64,000 nucleotides of DNA from the NCBI RefSeq assembly GCF_015277775.1, contig NZ_CP063849.1, forward strand, positions 3,906,001 to 3,970,000. The letters run 5' to 3'. Numbering within the stretch: position 1 is the stretch's first letter; each line of letters starts with the position of its first letter. The stretch is from Paludibaculum fermentans. GTDB lineage: Bacteria; Acidobacteriota; Terriglobia; Bryobacterales; Bryobacteraceae. Below, piece after piece: positions 39,360 through 48,041 of the stretch. A program made the translations under genes and the position numbers. The notes beneath the pieces are model-generated. The model was not told the DNA's origin, made no database searches, and worked only from the letters and a program-made list of their open reading frames with translations.

Positions 39360-40412
39360 TTAAGCATCTGGCGGCTCGTCCGCCGCATCGAAATTCCCCG
39401 CCGTGTGCCAATCCGTTCGGTGCTCCGTTTTCACCCCGCATCCTGCGGTCCTCAGACGGTCCGCAAGGCCCTGTCGCCTGCGGAGCTCGTTCGAAATATA
39501 CAGTACGTTCCGCCCGACGACATCGCTGAATGGGCGGGTTCGCCCGAGAAGCACCAGTATCGTCCTTTCAGGATACTTACCAAAGGCCATCCCCGCCTCA
39601 AAGATCACATTGGGCCGAGCCTGCGGGGTCGACTCTCTTTCTTCCGGGGAATCGTGGGGCTCAATATACCGCGTGCCGAGCCGGGCCACGTCATCGCCAG
39701 TAATGAGGACGACGACAGCTTGGGCGGCTGCAAATGCGTGATCGAGCACTTCGCCTGTATATGGCGATCCTTGGCCGGTCAGAGCGAGAGCTTCGCCCCA
39801 CTCCATCGGTTCCAATCCTATCGCCCGCAAGAACGTGAACATCGCATCGCGGGCGATGAGGTTGCGTCCATGAACAACCCACACCTTGCCCTTGTCTCTG
39901 GCTTCCATCTTTACCATGCTTTCTTCTTTGCTGACGGCTTGAAGCGCGTGTTCGCATTTGAGCATTTCGATCTCTCTTCGGGCGTGCGCCTTGAGCGTGG
40001 TGGCGTCCAATTCACTTTTCGGGCGAAGGGCATCGACAGCAACATGAAAGCCGAGACGGCTGAGGTGTTGAGGAATGGAGGCAAGTACGCGGTCGATCGT
40101 TGAGTAAGCTGAGTCCCGAAGGCGATTGAACTCTTCTTCAGAACCCAATTCCGGCACAGATTGCAAAGTGGCGCGCCGGAGTTCCATCTGTTTGTCCAAG
40201 ATTCGCTTCGCCCGATCCTGATGGATTGCTGCAATTCGCCCGGCGAACTGTCCGGATTGCAGTGTACCCCGGGCCGCAGCGGCTCTCACGGCCTGCTGCT
40301 CATCACGCCGAGATTCCTCGTTGATCGCTTCCGTTGCCTTCGACCAAGCGAGTTTTTCGAGTTCCCGCGCGTGGGTCACCCTGTGTGCGTCGCTTCTGTT
40401 CGTCGAAACCAT
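39360..40412 (-). CDS. TIR-like (PF10137-type) nucleotide-binding defence protein
   Basis: This 350-aa protein has an N-terminal coiled coil (about 1-150) and a C-terminal TIR-like domain with KVWVVHGRNLIARDAMFTFL, GQGSPYTGEVLDHAFAAAQA, RPNVIFEAGMAFGKYPERT and DRLRTAGCGV. The domain is used as effector in cyclic-nucleotide defence systems (CBASS/Pycsar); here no cyclase is adjacent. A minus-strand GATAAT lies 7 nt before ATG 40412, so this may also be leaderless. NAD depletion on infection is the likely role. Confidence 0.82.
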   Translation of the reverse strand: MVSTNRSDAHRVTHARELEKLAWSKATEAINEESRRDEQQAVRAAAARGTLQSGQFAGRIAAIHQDRAKRILDKQMELRRATLQSVPELGSEEEFNRLRDSAYSTIDRVLASIPQHLSRLGFHVAVDALRPKSELDATTLKAHARREIEMLKCEHALQAVSKEESMVKMEARDKGKVWVVHGRNLIARDAMFTFLRAIGLEPMEWGEALALTGQGSPYTGEVLDHAFAAAQAVVVLITGDDVARLGTRYIEPHDSPEERESTPQARPNVIFEAGMAFGKYPERTILVLLGRTRPFSDVVGRNVLYISNELRRRQGLADRLRTAGCGVKTEHRTDWHTAGNFDAADEPPDA

Positions 40413-40481
40413 TTTCCGATTATCTCAGAAGGCCATTCGGCCTCGATGCCCCCGTCCTGGGTTTCTTAGATAGTAGTCTGC

Positions 40482-41510
40482 TTAATCATTGCGACTCTTG
40501 AATCTCGTCTGTGAGTTGAGTCTATCTGCCACAATCAGAACACGTTCGTCCTTGATCACGCCTCGCAAGCGGGTTGCCGCATAGAGCGGCCACCACTGCA
40601 ATGTCGTCGGGTCGAATCGATATACAAGCTTCTCAGGTCCGAATGGGCGGAGGGCGATGAGAAGGGAATGCGCACTAGAAGCGGCCTCGTCAATCTTCGC
40701 GGCAGCTGTCCGCAACACGACACGATCTCGTGATGGCACAATGAGTTCCACTCGACAGCCCCCTTCCACGCATTCGAATTCAAAAAGAGCTTCCTTTTCT
40801 AATCGGCTGAACGCTCCGAATACCTTGTCCCTGAGCCATGAGGAAAGCGCGAAAGCCGTGTCTGCGGCGTGATCACCAAGCCGTTCAGAAACTTTCTTTG
40901 CGAACGGACTGCTTGCGAGCAGCCACAGTGAGGTCGACAGGGCAAGAATCGCAATTGAGTCAGCGCTCTTCCTGCGAGCGACTCCTGGGCGCGCAGCAAC
41001 CTCGACTGGCCTTTCTTGCAGGAGTTCGTCGATCATTGATTTCGGAATCTCGTGAGAATTGTAGACAAGTGTAATTGTTCCATCGCGGCTTTTGTCGATG
41101 GGATCTGATGAGCTTAGTCCGGTTGGGCACTTCTCGGGAATGCATCCAAGGGATGTAAAGGTGGGGTAAGTAGATTGGTCGTAGAAACCAAATACACCAG
41201 CGACGAAGTATAACTGTCGTTCCGGCGCATAAAAAGTTCTTGCGGTCAATACGCGACCGAGCGGCATAATTAGCGGATTGTGTTCATGCATGACCCAAAG
41301 TGATTGCCGTTGGATTGTCTCAGCCATGTCAGTTAAGCACTCGGGACTGAAGCGCTCATTCTGAAGATCAATTCCGCTTGTAGCAAGTACAGCACCTTGA
41401 ACTGCGACAAACGTTTCATCCGGAAAGCGCTTGTATTGATCGAAGGTTGTAGCGGTGTCCGCTATGAATTGGCCGGCCTCTGGGGTCTCGTCTATCAGAG
41501 TTGTACTCAT
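40482..41510 (-). CDS. Unknown 342-aa protein with one membrane segment (defence-island gene 1)
   Basis: No family is recognised with confidence. Residues 30-105 (AVQGAVLATSGIDLQNERFS, LWVMHEHNPLIMPLGRVL) weakly resemble the fold of HK97-type prohead proteases. A hydrophobic segment sits near 187-203 (SIAILALSTSLWLLASSPF) and a soluble C-terminal domain follows. A minus-strand TAAACT lies 11 nt before ATG 41510. It is on the same strand as the TIR-like gene 69 bp downstream and the 209-aa gene 206 bp upstream, suggesting one module. Confidence 0.65.
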   Translation of the reverse strand: MSTTLIDETPEAGQFIADTATTFDQYKRFPDETFVAVQGAVLATSGIDLQNERFSPECLTDMAETIQRQSLWVMHEHNPLIMPLGRVLTARTFYAPERQLYFVAGVFGFYDQSTYPTFTSLGCIPEKCPTGLSSSDPIDKSRDGTITLVYNSHEIPKSMIDELLQERPVEVAARPGVARRKSADSIAILALSTSLWLLASSPFAKKVSERLGDHAADTAFALSSWLRDKVFGAFSRLEKEALFEFECVEGGCRVELIVPSRDRVVLRTAAAKIDEAASSAHSLLIALRPFGPEKLVYRFDPTTLQWWPLYAATRLRGVIKDERVLIVADRLNSQTRFKSRND

Positions 41511-41716
41511 GCTGCTGGGGAGTTTAGCATGATGGGCGCCCTCGTTCAGCCATCCAGATTGCTGCCTCTGCCAGTAGAGGCCGATCCAGGAATTGCCTCA
41601 GCGACGCAATCGTTGAGTATCGGCTGAGAATGCTGGTTCACAGGAAGCAGTCGTCCATTTGAACCAGCCATCAAAGTTGAGCCTAAACCGAAGACGTCCT
41701 GTTCGCAGGCGTCACA

Positions 41717-42346
41717 CTATGTCAGTTCTGACGGAGCCTTTCCCTGGACTGGATCCAAGAACACAAATAGGTTGTTACTTGCATCGTAGGTTACCAGAAT
41801 AGTTCGCGCGACCCGGCGGGCAGCGCCGAGGCGGGCTTCGGATGCCGGATCAAGGTTGCCAGAGTAGTACTTCTGAAGAAAATCAAAGAAGAGAGCGATG
41901 GCTGTATTGTAATCGAGTGCGGACATCTCGTCTGGGAACAATAACTTGAAATGTAGGCCTGGGCCGGCCTCTGCGAGAAGTGAGATCCCCAGTGAATACT
42001 TGGCTGCTTCGAGAGGGATTTTCCCAGCCGTGCCAACAGCAGTTATCTTGATGAGTCGTTTCTTCCCGAAGAATACGGGCCAAAGCGAGGCAAGGCCCAG
42101 CTGGAGAGCCGAATAATGGTTCTTGCCTGCTTCTTTTAGAAACCCATCGAAATATGATTTGCCGACCCAAATAAAAAGCGCAGTCGGTATTAGCCAATGG
42201 ATGCCAGCGTAAGGACCAGATGGGGGGCGAGGTTCTATGGAAATGGAGAGTCCTGACGCCTCGACGCTATCAATCAATGGCTGAATGTAAGCCATAGAGA
42301 GGGGGGGCTGGTAGCTGACGAGGAGGTCCGGTGGTGTCTGCTTCAT
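41717..42346 (-). CDS. Unknown 209-aa protein with amphipathic/membrane segment (defence-island gene 2)
   Basis: No family recognised. A mildly hydrophobic stretch (GIHWLIPTALFIWVGKSYFD, about 48-67) is followed by GFLKEAGKNHYSALQLGLA, the form of membrane-associating effectors. The remainder is alpha/beta with LLFPDEMSALDYNTAIALFF. Codon use and GC are lower than the surrounding chromosome. Located directly upstream of the 342-aa gene on the same strand; an effector-like role is a guess. Confidence 0.65.
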   Translation of the reverse strand: MKQTPPDLLVSYQPPLSMAYIQPLIDSVEASGLSISIEPRPPSGPYAGIHWLIPTALFIWVGKSYFDGFLKEAGKNHYSALQLGLASLWPVFFGKKRLIKITAVGTAGKIPLEAAKYSLGISLLAEAGPGLHFKLLFPDEMSALDYNTAIALFFDFLQKYYSGNLDPASEARLGAARRVARTILVTYDASNNLFVFLDPVQGKAPSELT

Positions 42347-42568
42347 GACTCATCGCCTCTGACAGATGCTCATATCTTCCCTCATTCCGGCATCATAGCA
42401 GGGTCATGAGCGTTTAAGCCTGTGAACGCCGGTCTGACTCCGGAACCATTTCCCGCCTTCTGAGGCTTCGATGACCTCAATCCAATTCATCAGGGGATCT
42501 GGATGGCCTGACGTGTGTCCGCTCGAAGGAATCTGAACAGCATAGACCTGCTGCCCGTGACACTCCTT

Positions 42569-43594
42569 CTAATAGAGGGACAGACGTTCCGTGGATTCCT
42601 GAAGAGAGACGGCGATGTCCTGGAACCACTCGTGTTCACGGAGTTCGGGGTACTGGCTAACGAGTAGATCGAATTGCTGTTGTTGATCCTGGGCATGCGT
42701 GAGAGCGAGGGTCGCGGCCCTGACGGCTTGGGTGTGGTCTTGATCTTTGAGGAGCAGTGGGATGGCGATATGGATTTTGTCGACGATGGATGGGTCCTCA
42801 TAGAGGAGGACGTCGAGGCACTCCCCGAGCGTTCCAGGGCCATAGTCACGGTGGTCAACGGCACGGATCATGTGGACGAGCTCTTCGGGCGACCACCGGA
42901 ATGAAGGTAGGAGCTGTTTTTGGATGTCCGGCGCGATCCAGTTTTCCTTGGTCCAGAAGATGTTTGGGTGCGAGCCCACGTGGGACAAGAGCCAGATTGT
43001 GCGTCGAAGTGGTTCCGGCTGGAGGTCCATGATGAATCGACGGAGGATTAGTAGGTACTTGGGCTCTGACCGGCTGAGCGCCCATGCATCGTAAACCGCG
43101 CCGGTCTGAAACGGGTCGAGGGCAAGGAGGTTCAGGACGAGATCGCTCGTCCCGCGCGGTCCATATGCGCGTACCGAACCCGTGAACGTTCCATGGAGAG
43201 AAAGCTCATCGAGGATTCGCCCGGCTGAGACGGGCACGCTCCCGGTAATCTGCTCAGGGTGCGCACGCAAATAGCCGGTTAGGTCCACCCAGCGAAGTTT
43301 GTTATCGACGGGGTCGTGCACGATGCCGAAGACCGGGACCGTGGATCGTCGCCACAGCTCAGTGTGGTCGGCCAACGGTATCAGGTACTCTCCATTCTTT
43401 TTCCGGTATGACGCGCCCGCCTTGATCTGGAGCGCGACGCACAACGGCGTAATACCAGCCTTGTCCACAAGGTCAACATAGGCGTCCTTCCCGATATCCT
43501 GCTGCTGGTCGACCTCCTGAAACCGGCAACCGTGGTGCTCGAAGAACGAGCGAACAGAATTGACACCATCTCTACTCGTGATCCGCGACCGCAT
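42569..43594 (-). CDS. DUF4365-type PD-(D/E)XK nuclease-fold protein
   Basis: This 341-aa protein starts with the DUF4365 (PF14280-type) domain: FFEHHGCRFQEVDQQQDIGK then DAYVDLVDKAG and VALQIKAGASYRK give the D-x(n)-Q-x-K nuclease signature. The C-terminal 180 residues are an uncharacterised helical region. These proteins occur in defence islands, alone or with TIR or ATPase partners. It is divergent from the membrane module at 43784. Confidence 0.82.
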   Translation of the reverse strand: MRSRITSRDGVNSVRSFFEHHGCRFQEVDQQQDIGKDAYVDLVDKAGITPLCVALQIKAGASYRKKNGEYLIPLADHTELWRRSTVPVFGIVHDPVDNKLRWVDLTGYLRAHPEQITGSVPVSAGRILDELSLHGTFTGSVRAYGPRGTSDLVLNLLALDPFQTGAVYDAWALSRSEPKYLLILRRFIMDLQPEPLRRTIWLLSHVGSHPNIFWTKENWIAPDIQKQLLPSFRWSPEELVHMIRAVDHRDYGPGTLGECLDVLLYEDPSIVDKIHIAIPLLLKDQDHTQAVRAATLALTHAQDQQQQFDLLVSQYPELREHEWFQDIAVSLQESTERLSLY

Positions 43595-43753
43595 AACTCA
43601 TTCTCGCGCGCTCCGCACCGAGCAGCACGAAATCGGCGAGGTGCGTGCTGATGGGCTCGGGGGAGTCGCCGATGAAACGGCGTGGTAAGCGCTTCCCAAT
43701 AGCTTGTCGTTGGTCGGAGCAGTTAGAAAATGCTCCTGCACACGCGCGTTTTT

Positions 43754-43762
43754 TGCTATAAC
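43754..43762 (+). promoter_or_regulatory. Extended -10 promoter of the membrane module
   Basis: TGCTATAAC (43754-43762) is an extended -10 element without a recognisable -35. It lies 22 nt before GTG 43784, leaving room for the AAGGA ribosome site at 43771-43775. Confidence 0.5.
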
Positions 43763-43783
43763 ACTTGGGGAAGGAATACAGTC

Positions 43784-44281
43784 GTGTGGTACATGTATGG
43801 TGCCGTTCGGGAAGAGATTCTGCTGAACCTTGCGCTCATGCATTGGTTGAGTATTGTCGTGGTAATCGCGTTGTTTGCGGGTGTTGCGTTCTGTGAGGCC
43901 CGAACGACGGTCCTGAGTGTGCTTTTGTCGCTCTTGGGCATTGCCTGGGCGGCCGCGACGCTTCGGTTCGATTTTCTGATCCACCGACAAGGAGCGTACC
44001 TTCGGCAACTTGAATCTGCTCATGTACAGCAAGGCGCATCGATGATGTGGGAAACGTGGAAGCAAGAGCATCGATCACAGAACCTTGCGCTCCCCATTCT
44101 CGACCTGCTAGCTGCGCTCCCCATCGTTGCGGCAACTGCGTACCTAGCCTGTCGATCCGCAAGGCTGTACCTCACGAAATGCAGCATCCCCGGCGCACGA
44201 GCGTACCCGTGGGTTGTCATGATCCTGCAAATGACTTTGCTTGCTCTACTCGCTATCATCCCAGTAATCGCCGGACGGTGA
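43784..44281 (+). CDS. Membrane protein of the two-gene module, unknown
   Basis: This 165-aa protein has about four hydrophobic segments (HWLSIVVVIALFAGVAF, TVLSVLLSLLGIAWAAATL, LALPILDLLAALPIVAATAY, AYPWVVMILQMTLLALLAII). GTG 43784 is supported by AAGGA 8 nt upstream; the frame extends further but without ribosome site. The next gene starts 27 bp after its stop. No family recognised. Confidence 0.65.
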   Translation: MWYMYGAVREEILLNLALMHWLSIVVVIALFAGVAFCEARTTVLSVLLSLLGIAWAAATLRFDFLIHRQGAYLRQLESAHVQQGASMMWETWKQEHRSQNLALPILDLLAALPIVAATAYLACRSARLYLTKCSIPGARAYPWVVMILQMTLLALLAIIPVIAGR

Positions 44282-44307
44282 CCCCGCGGACAGAACTAGT
44301 CGACCCC

Positions 44308-45171
44308 ATGAGCACACTCCAGCCCCTTAGCCAGGACCAATTGGCGACGTTCCGGAAGGACTTCCAAGACAAGGAAGGAGAGATCAATAAATACATCAGC
44401 GTCTACCTCAGTGCTCTTGCTGTAGTCACCGGGTGGATTATTGGGCCAACCAGCAAGAGCGCGATTACCTTGCTCGTTGGGAACAACGCATACAACCTTG
44501 TGTTCTGGTTTGCGATCGTCTTCATAAATATCGTATTCAGCACTTTCCTCGCGTACAAAGGACTCATTATCCACGACATCATGCAGTTCGTCACGTACAA
44601 CTCACCACTTGGTGACGGGCTCCTTGCTTGGGAGTCGTGGCGTCGCAGCACTCAAAGCTCGACAGTACGCGTCAGGACCATGTATACGATCACGATCGCG
44701 GCTATTCCCTCCGTGGTCGCCGTCATCCTCATGGTCGTCTTGTTCTGGTTCCTGGTGCAGTCTCCACAGCAACTGATCACTTGGGCAAAGAGCGCTGACG
44801 GTAGTGGGAACTATGATCTCAGTCAGGTGACCCACGCGCGTATCCTAGGATGGTGCTTCTGGCTGCTCTTGCTCGCCCTACACGCCGTACCACTGCGGAT
44901 GTTCATTGAGAGCGCCGGTCCGACGCAACAACGTTGGCAGGAAATCCTCGCGCTAAGACCGGACATCCCGCGATTCGAAAAGCTATGCCCGCATCCATTC
45001 GCACCCTCTGTTTTGCAGGCAATGGCCACAGAGCACACCCCTGCAACACAACGTGAATCAATTCCCGAGGGAGCCGCCCCATTGCCGCCCATGCCCACCC
45101 CCTTGCCGGCCGAACCTGAGCCACCAAACGCGGCCACACACACCTCTCCCGAGACGACACCCGAAAGGTGA
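44308..45171 (+). CDS. Polytopic membrane protein of the two-gene module, unknown
   Basis: This 287-aa protein has about five transmembrane segments (YISVYLSALAVVTGWIIG, VFWFAIVFINIVFSTFLAY, IAAIPSVVAVILMVVLFWFLV, ILGWCFWLLLLALHAV) and a long acidic, Pro-rich, disordered tail. ATG 44308 lies 26 bp after the preceding stop. It is plausible as the membrane effector of a defence or stress module with the 165-aa protein, but no homology is recognised. Confidence 0.65.
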   Translation: MSTLQPLSQDQLATFRKDFQDKEGEINKYISVYLSALAVVTGWIIGPTSKSAITLLVGNNAYNLVFWFAIVFINIVFSTFLAYKGLIIHDIMQFVTYNSPLGDGLLAWESWRRSTQSSTVRVRTMYTITIAAIPSVVAVILMVVLFWFLVQSPQQLITWAKSADGSGNYDLSQVTHARILGWCFWLLLLALHAVPLRMFIESAGPTQQRWQEILALRPDIPRFEKLCPHPFAPSVLQAMATEHTPATQRESIPEGAAPLPPMPTPLPAEPEPPNAATHTSPETTPER

Positions 45172-45365
45172 CAGGACTACGCAGCTTTTCAGACATGCCC
45201 CGATGGCGACTGTTCGCGCACAGTGAACTTACTGTCCGACTTTTGCGATCGGGAGAGAAATCGGACGCTGCGCTCTGGGCGATTCGACCACTTTGTGCGG
45301 GCGGGTGGACGAGCACTGCCGGACGGCTGAGTCGGTTTGTCGGCGGCAGGGGCTAGACTCGGGTG

Positions 45366-45676
45366 ATGGACGAGCTAGCCGGTCGATCCCGCGCGGCCGA
45401 TACCCGGCTCGCGGTGTATGGAAGTTGGCTCCGGGGCGGGTGAATCATGGCCAGATTTCGGCTCTGGGAAGGGCTTGGCGGCGGGGTACGGTCTGGGGCT
45501 TTTTGCGGCCCTCGGGCTTAGGCGCGGCATTGGGGTTTCCGGATTTGATGGTGGATGCGGCGGGGCGTGCGGTCGGGGTAGAGGTGTTCGAGTCAGCGGA
45601 GTTGCCGGGGCACTGGACGCACCTTCCGCGGATCCTATCACCGTGGGATTTTGTACTTGCGCCCGCGTTATCCTGT
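45366..45676 (+). pseudogene. Broken gamma-glutamylcyclotransferase-like (AIG2) gene
   Basis: The first frame (ATG 45366) gives MDELAGRSRAADTRLAVYGS, then a stop. One base later the second frame continues APGRVNHGQISALGRAWRR and WGFLRP.. GAALGFPDLMVDAAG.. VFESAELPGHWTHL, a clear GGCT-like pattern. The family's C-terminal LDEFEGxxYRR is degenerate (LPRILS), with YHRGIL in another frame. So at least two frameshifts have destroyed it. Confidence 0.75.
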
Positions 45677-45688
45677 GAATTCAAAACT

Positions 45689-45973
45689 ATGGATGTCGGC
45701 TCCAATCCTTCTGTCATCGTGCTGATCGTTCTGGTCGCGTTCCTGGCGATCTTTGGCCCGCCCGCCTGGTGGTACACGCGCGGGCGCAGGCCGGGCGAGC
45801 GACGGGAAAAGAGATGGGGCGCCATTCTGCTCGGCATCCTGATGATCGTCTCGATCAGCTACGTCCAGCCATCCGTGCGCGGCGATTGGTTCGGCTGGAG
45901 TGCCAACATGGCGCGCGTGGTGGGCGGAGTGTGGTTGCTGGCGTGGGGGGCGAAGGGGGCTCGCGTGGCGTGA
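45689..45973 (+). CDS. Small two-helix membrane protein, unknown
   Basis: This 94-aa protein has hydrophobic helices near residues 9-27 (VIVLIVLVAFLAIFGPPAWW) and 45-57 (GAILLGILMIVSISYV). ATG 45689 has no ribosome site. The frame is also the one continued from the broken cyclotransferase upstream, so it could equally be debris. Its membrane profile supports a real small protein. Confidence 0.45.
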   Translation: MDVGSNPSVIVLIVLVAFLAIFGPPAWWYTRGRRPGERREKRWGAILLGILMIVSISYVQPSVRGDWFGWSANMARVVGGVWLLAWGAKGARVA

Positions 45974-46030
45974 TGGCCAGTGAAGCCGGTATCGTCTGGA
46001 TCGAGGGCCGGGTTCCCAGAGGTTAGCCTG

Positions 46031-46306
46031 ATGGAGAAACCAAGTACATCGCGTTCAGGTTTTGGAATGCTCTCCGTGTCACTGGCTGTTGCCGCAACTG
46101 GCGTTCATTTTTGGGCCGGGTGGGCAGACGCAGGCCATCTCGTCCTTCGTCCGGTTGGGCACATTGCCATTCTCGCTGCGATGGCTTGGCTTGTGGCGAT
46201 GGTCGTGGCTCTTCTCGTCGCAGCCTTCAGCCGTCGAGGCAGAACCCAGGCATTGGGCGCCTTGGCGGGTTGCGCTCTTGGTATGTTGATGCTCCTGAGT
46301 GCCTGA
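46031..46306 (+). CDS. Small three-helix membrane protein, unknown
   Basis: This 91-aa protein has three hydrophobic stretches (MLSVSLAVAATGVHFWAGW, IAILAAMAWLVAMVVALLVA, ALAGCALGMLMLLSA). ATG 46031 is chosen for its position before the first helix. No family recognised, no operon partner. Confidence 0.5.
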   Translation: MEKPSTSRSGFGMLSVSLAVAATGVHFWAGWADAGHLVLRPVGHIAILAAMAWLVAMVVALLVAAFSRRGRTQALGALAGCALGMLMLLSA

Positions 46307-47345
46307 TGGCGCACATTTCTTGATGCCGTTCTTCCCGGTGGAGCCCTGAGAGCATGATCCGGCCGAGTTTGAGCCCGGCGGGCTTACTCCACGAGAGTTC
46401 TGCTAATTGCATCACGTGACGCTGTCCACCTTCGGCCGGTCCTGGGAGCCCATGAGGTGTCCATTGAAGACTCGTGCGTATCCGCGGCGCGCTCCATTGA
46501 TGACGCGCGGGTAGCCCGTCGCTGCGCTCTGGGACTGGGAATGCGTGGGCGGCTTCCTTCGCTTGGCGGCCCGTGGGGCCATGCGGGGACTCCGTTGAGG
46601 ACGCGTGTGTAGCCCGTCGCTGCGGTACGGGGCGGGTGGACGAGTGTGTTGCGCTTCCGAGATTGGACTTGGCGCCTGGCCGCACGCTGCTGGGATGGTT
46701 TGGGTTGGTCTTCGGGCGGTTGCTGGGTTGGGGCGGGCCCCCGCCTTCGCCTGCGGCTCCGACGGGGGTAATGCTGGGGGTGGCGGTTCGGGTTGATGCG
46801 GGTTTGTGATGCTGGGTGGTCGACCCAGGGGACGGACCAGGCGAGGAGGCGCGGGGGCGCGGCCCGCGCTATCGATGACTCGCGGGTAGCCCGTCGCTGC
46901 GGTGCGGGGTGGGTGGACGCGTGTGTTGCGCTTCCGAGATTGGACTTGGTGCCTGGCCGCACGTTGCTGGGATGGTTTGGGTTGGTCTTCGGGTGGTTGC
47001 TGGGTTGGGGCGGGCCCCCGCCTTCGCCTGCGGCTCCGACGGGGGTAATGCTGGGGGTGGCGGTTCGGGTTGATGCGGGTTTGTGATGTTGGGTGGTCAA
47101 CCCAGGGGACGGACCGGGAGAGGAGGCGCGAGGGCGCGGCTTGCTCAATCAATGACGCGCGGGTAGCCCGTCGCTGCGCTCCGGGACTGGTGGTGGGTGG
47201 GCGGGCTTTCGAATTTTTTGTTGGGGCGTTTCGTTGGGGTGCCCGCTCATTGACATTCGCGGCTCCATGCGCGGGGTCCCGCACGCTGCTGGGCAGGGCC
47301 GGCGGTCTGCCGCCTGCCCTGCCTCTTTTGCAGTTACACCGGCTG
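46307..47345. repeat. 277-bp tandem repeat tract, non-coding
   Basis: A motif GGGTAGCCCGTCGCTGCG (or GTGTAGCCCG...) recurs with its AGCCCGTCGC at 46513, 46611, 46888 and 47165. The last three are exactly 277 bp apart and two full 277-bp units are nearly identical. Each carries a hairpin-forming GGCGGGCCCCCG...CGGGGGTAA. The period is not a multiple of 3, and open frames across it on the minus strand are low-complexity, so the tract is not a gene. Confidence 0.75.
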
Positions 47346-48008
47346 CTACACCGGCAGCCTCGGTTTCGGTCCCCCCAGGTGCACGGGCAGCGCTACCGAC
47401 CGCTCGCCTACCACTGGTTGCGGACGGGCCGACCACACGGCCAGCGCCAAGGCGAACGCCATGTCGTCCGGCGTCCGGCTTTTGGGATCCCCCAACGCCC
47501 GCAGCTCCTGCTTCAACTCGCGCAGTAGCCGCAGCCCCGAGGGGATGCGCAGCCCGCCCGTCTCCAACACGACCCGCAGGTTCTGCAGCAGCATCGAGCG
47601 CGGCACACTCGCCGCATGCGGCAACTGCCCCACGGACTCTCCGCCCGTGATCACCACCGGCTTCAGCCGCGCCGGCAATTGCGCCAGTTGCAGAAGCTCC
47701 ACCACCGGCAGGCCCACGCCCGTCGCATCGACCACCAGATGCACCGGACCGCGCCGCGCCAGGCCCTCCAGATAGCGCTCCAGATAGCCCGGCAGCTCCG
47801 CATACGGAGTCTCCAGCGGCAACCGCTGCAGGTTCCGCAGCACCAGCACCGTCTCCATCACATGCGTGTAATACACATAGTCGAACTTACCCGTCGGCCG
47901 CGTCACATCCTCCACCAGCGCCAGCGCCGTCGGATTCCGCCGCAACCCCAGGTCCAGTCCCAGATGGAACACCGAACCCGCTTTCTGCCTGCTTGCTGTC
48001 ATCAACAT
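47346..48008 (-). CDS. Terminase large subunit, nuclease half
   Basis: This 220-aa protein matches the RNase H-like nuclease domain of phage terminase: HLGLDLGLRRNPTALAL (first Asp) near residue 17, and VHLVVDATGVGLPVVELL near 95-110, ending TPDDMAFALALAVW with the last acidic pair. An AAGGA 7 nt upstream of ATG 48008 supports independent translation. In-frame with, and 33 bp after, the ATPase gene; only a TAG separates them. Confidence 0.82.
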   Translation of the reverse strand: MLMTASRQKAGSVFHLGLDLGLRRNPTALALVEDVTRPTGKFDYVYYTHVMETVLVLRNLQRLPLETPYAELPGYLERYLEGLARRGPVHLVVDATGVGLPVVELLQLAQLPARLKPVVITGGESVGQLPHAASVPRSMLLQNLRVVLETGGLRIPSGLRLLRELKQELRALGDPKSRTPDDMAFALALAVWSARPQPVVGERSVALPVHLGGPKPRLPV

Positions 48009-48041
48009 CTCTCGTTCCTTCCGCCCGGCCCAGCCGGCCGG

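Noticed and set aside
46384-47284. Two minus-strand frames of 254 and 290 codons
   Set aside because: They lie in different frames over a 277-bp repeat that does not preserve frame; low-complexity Arg/Pro translation.
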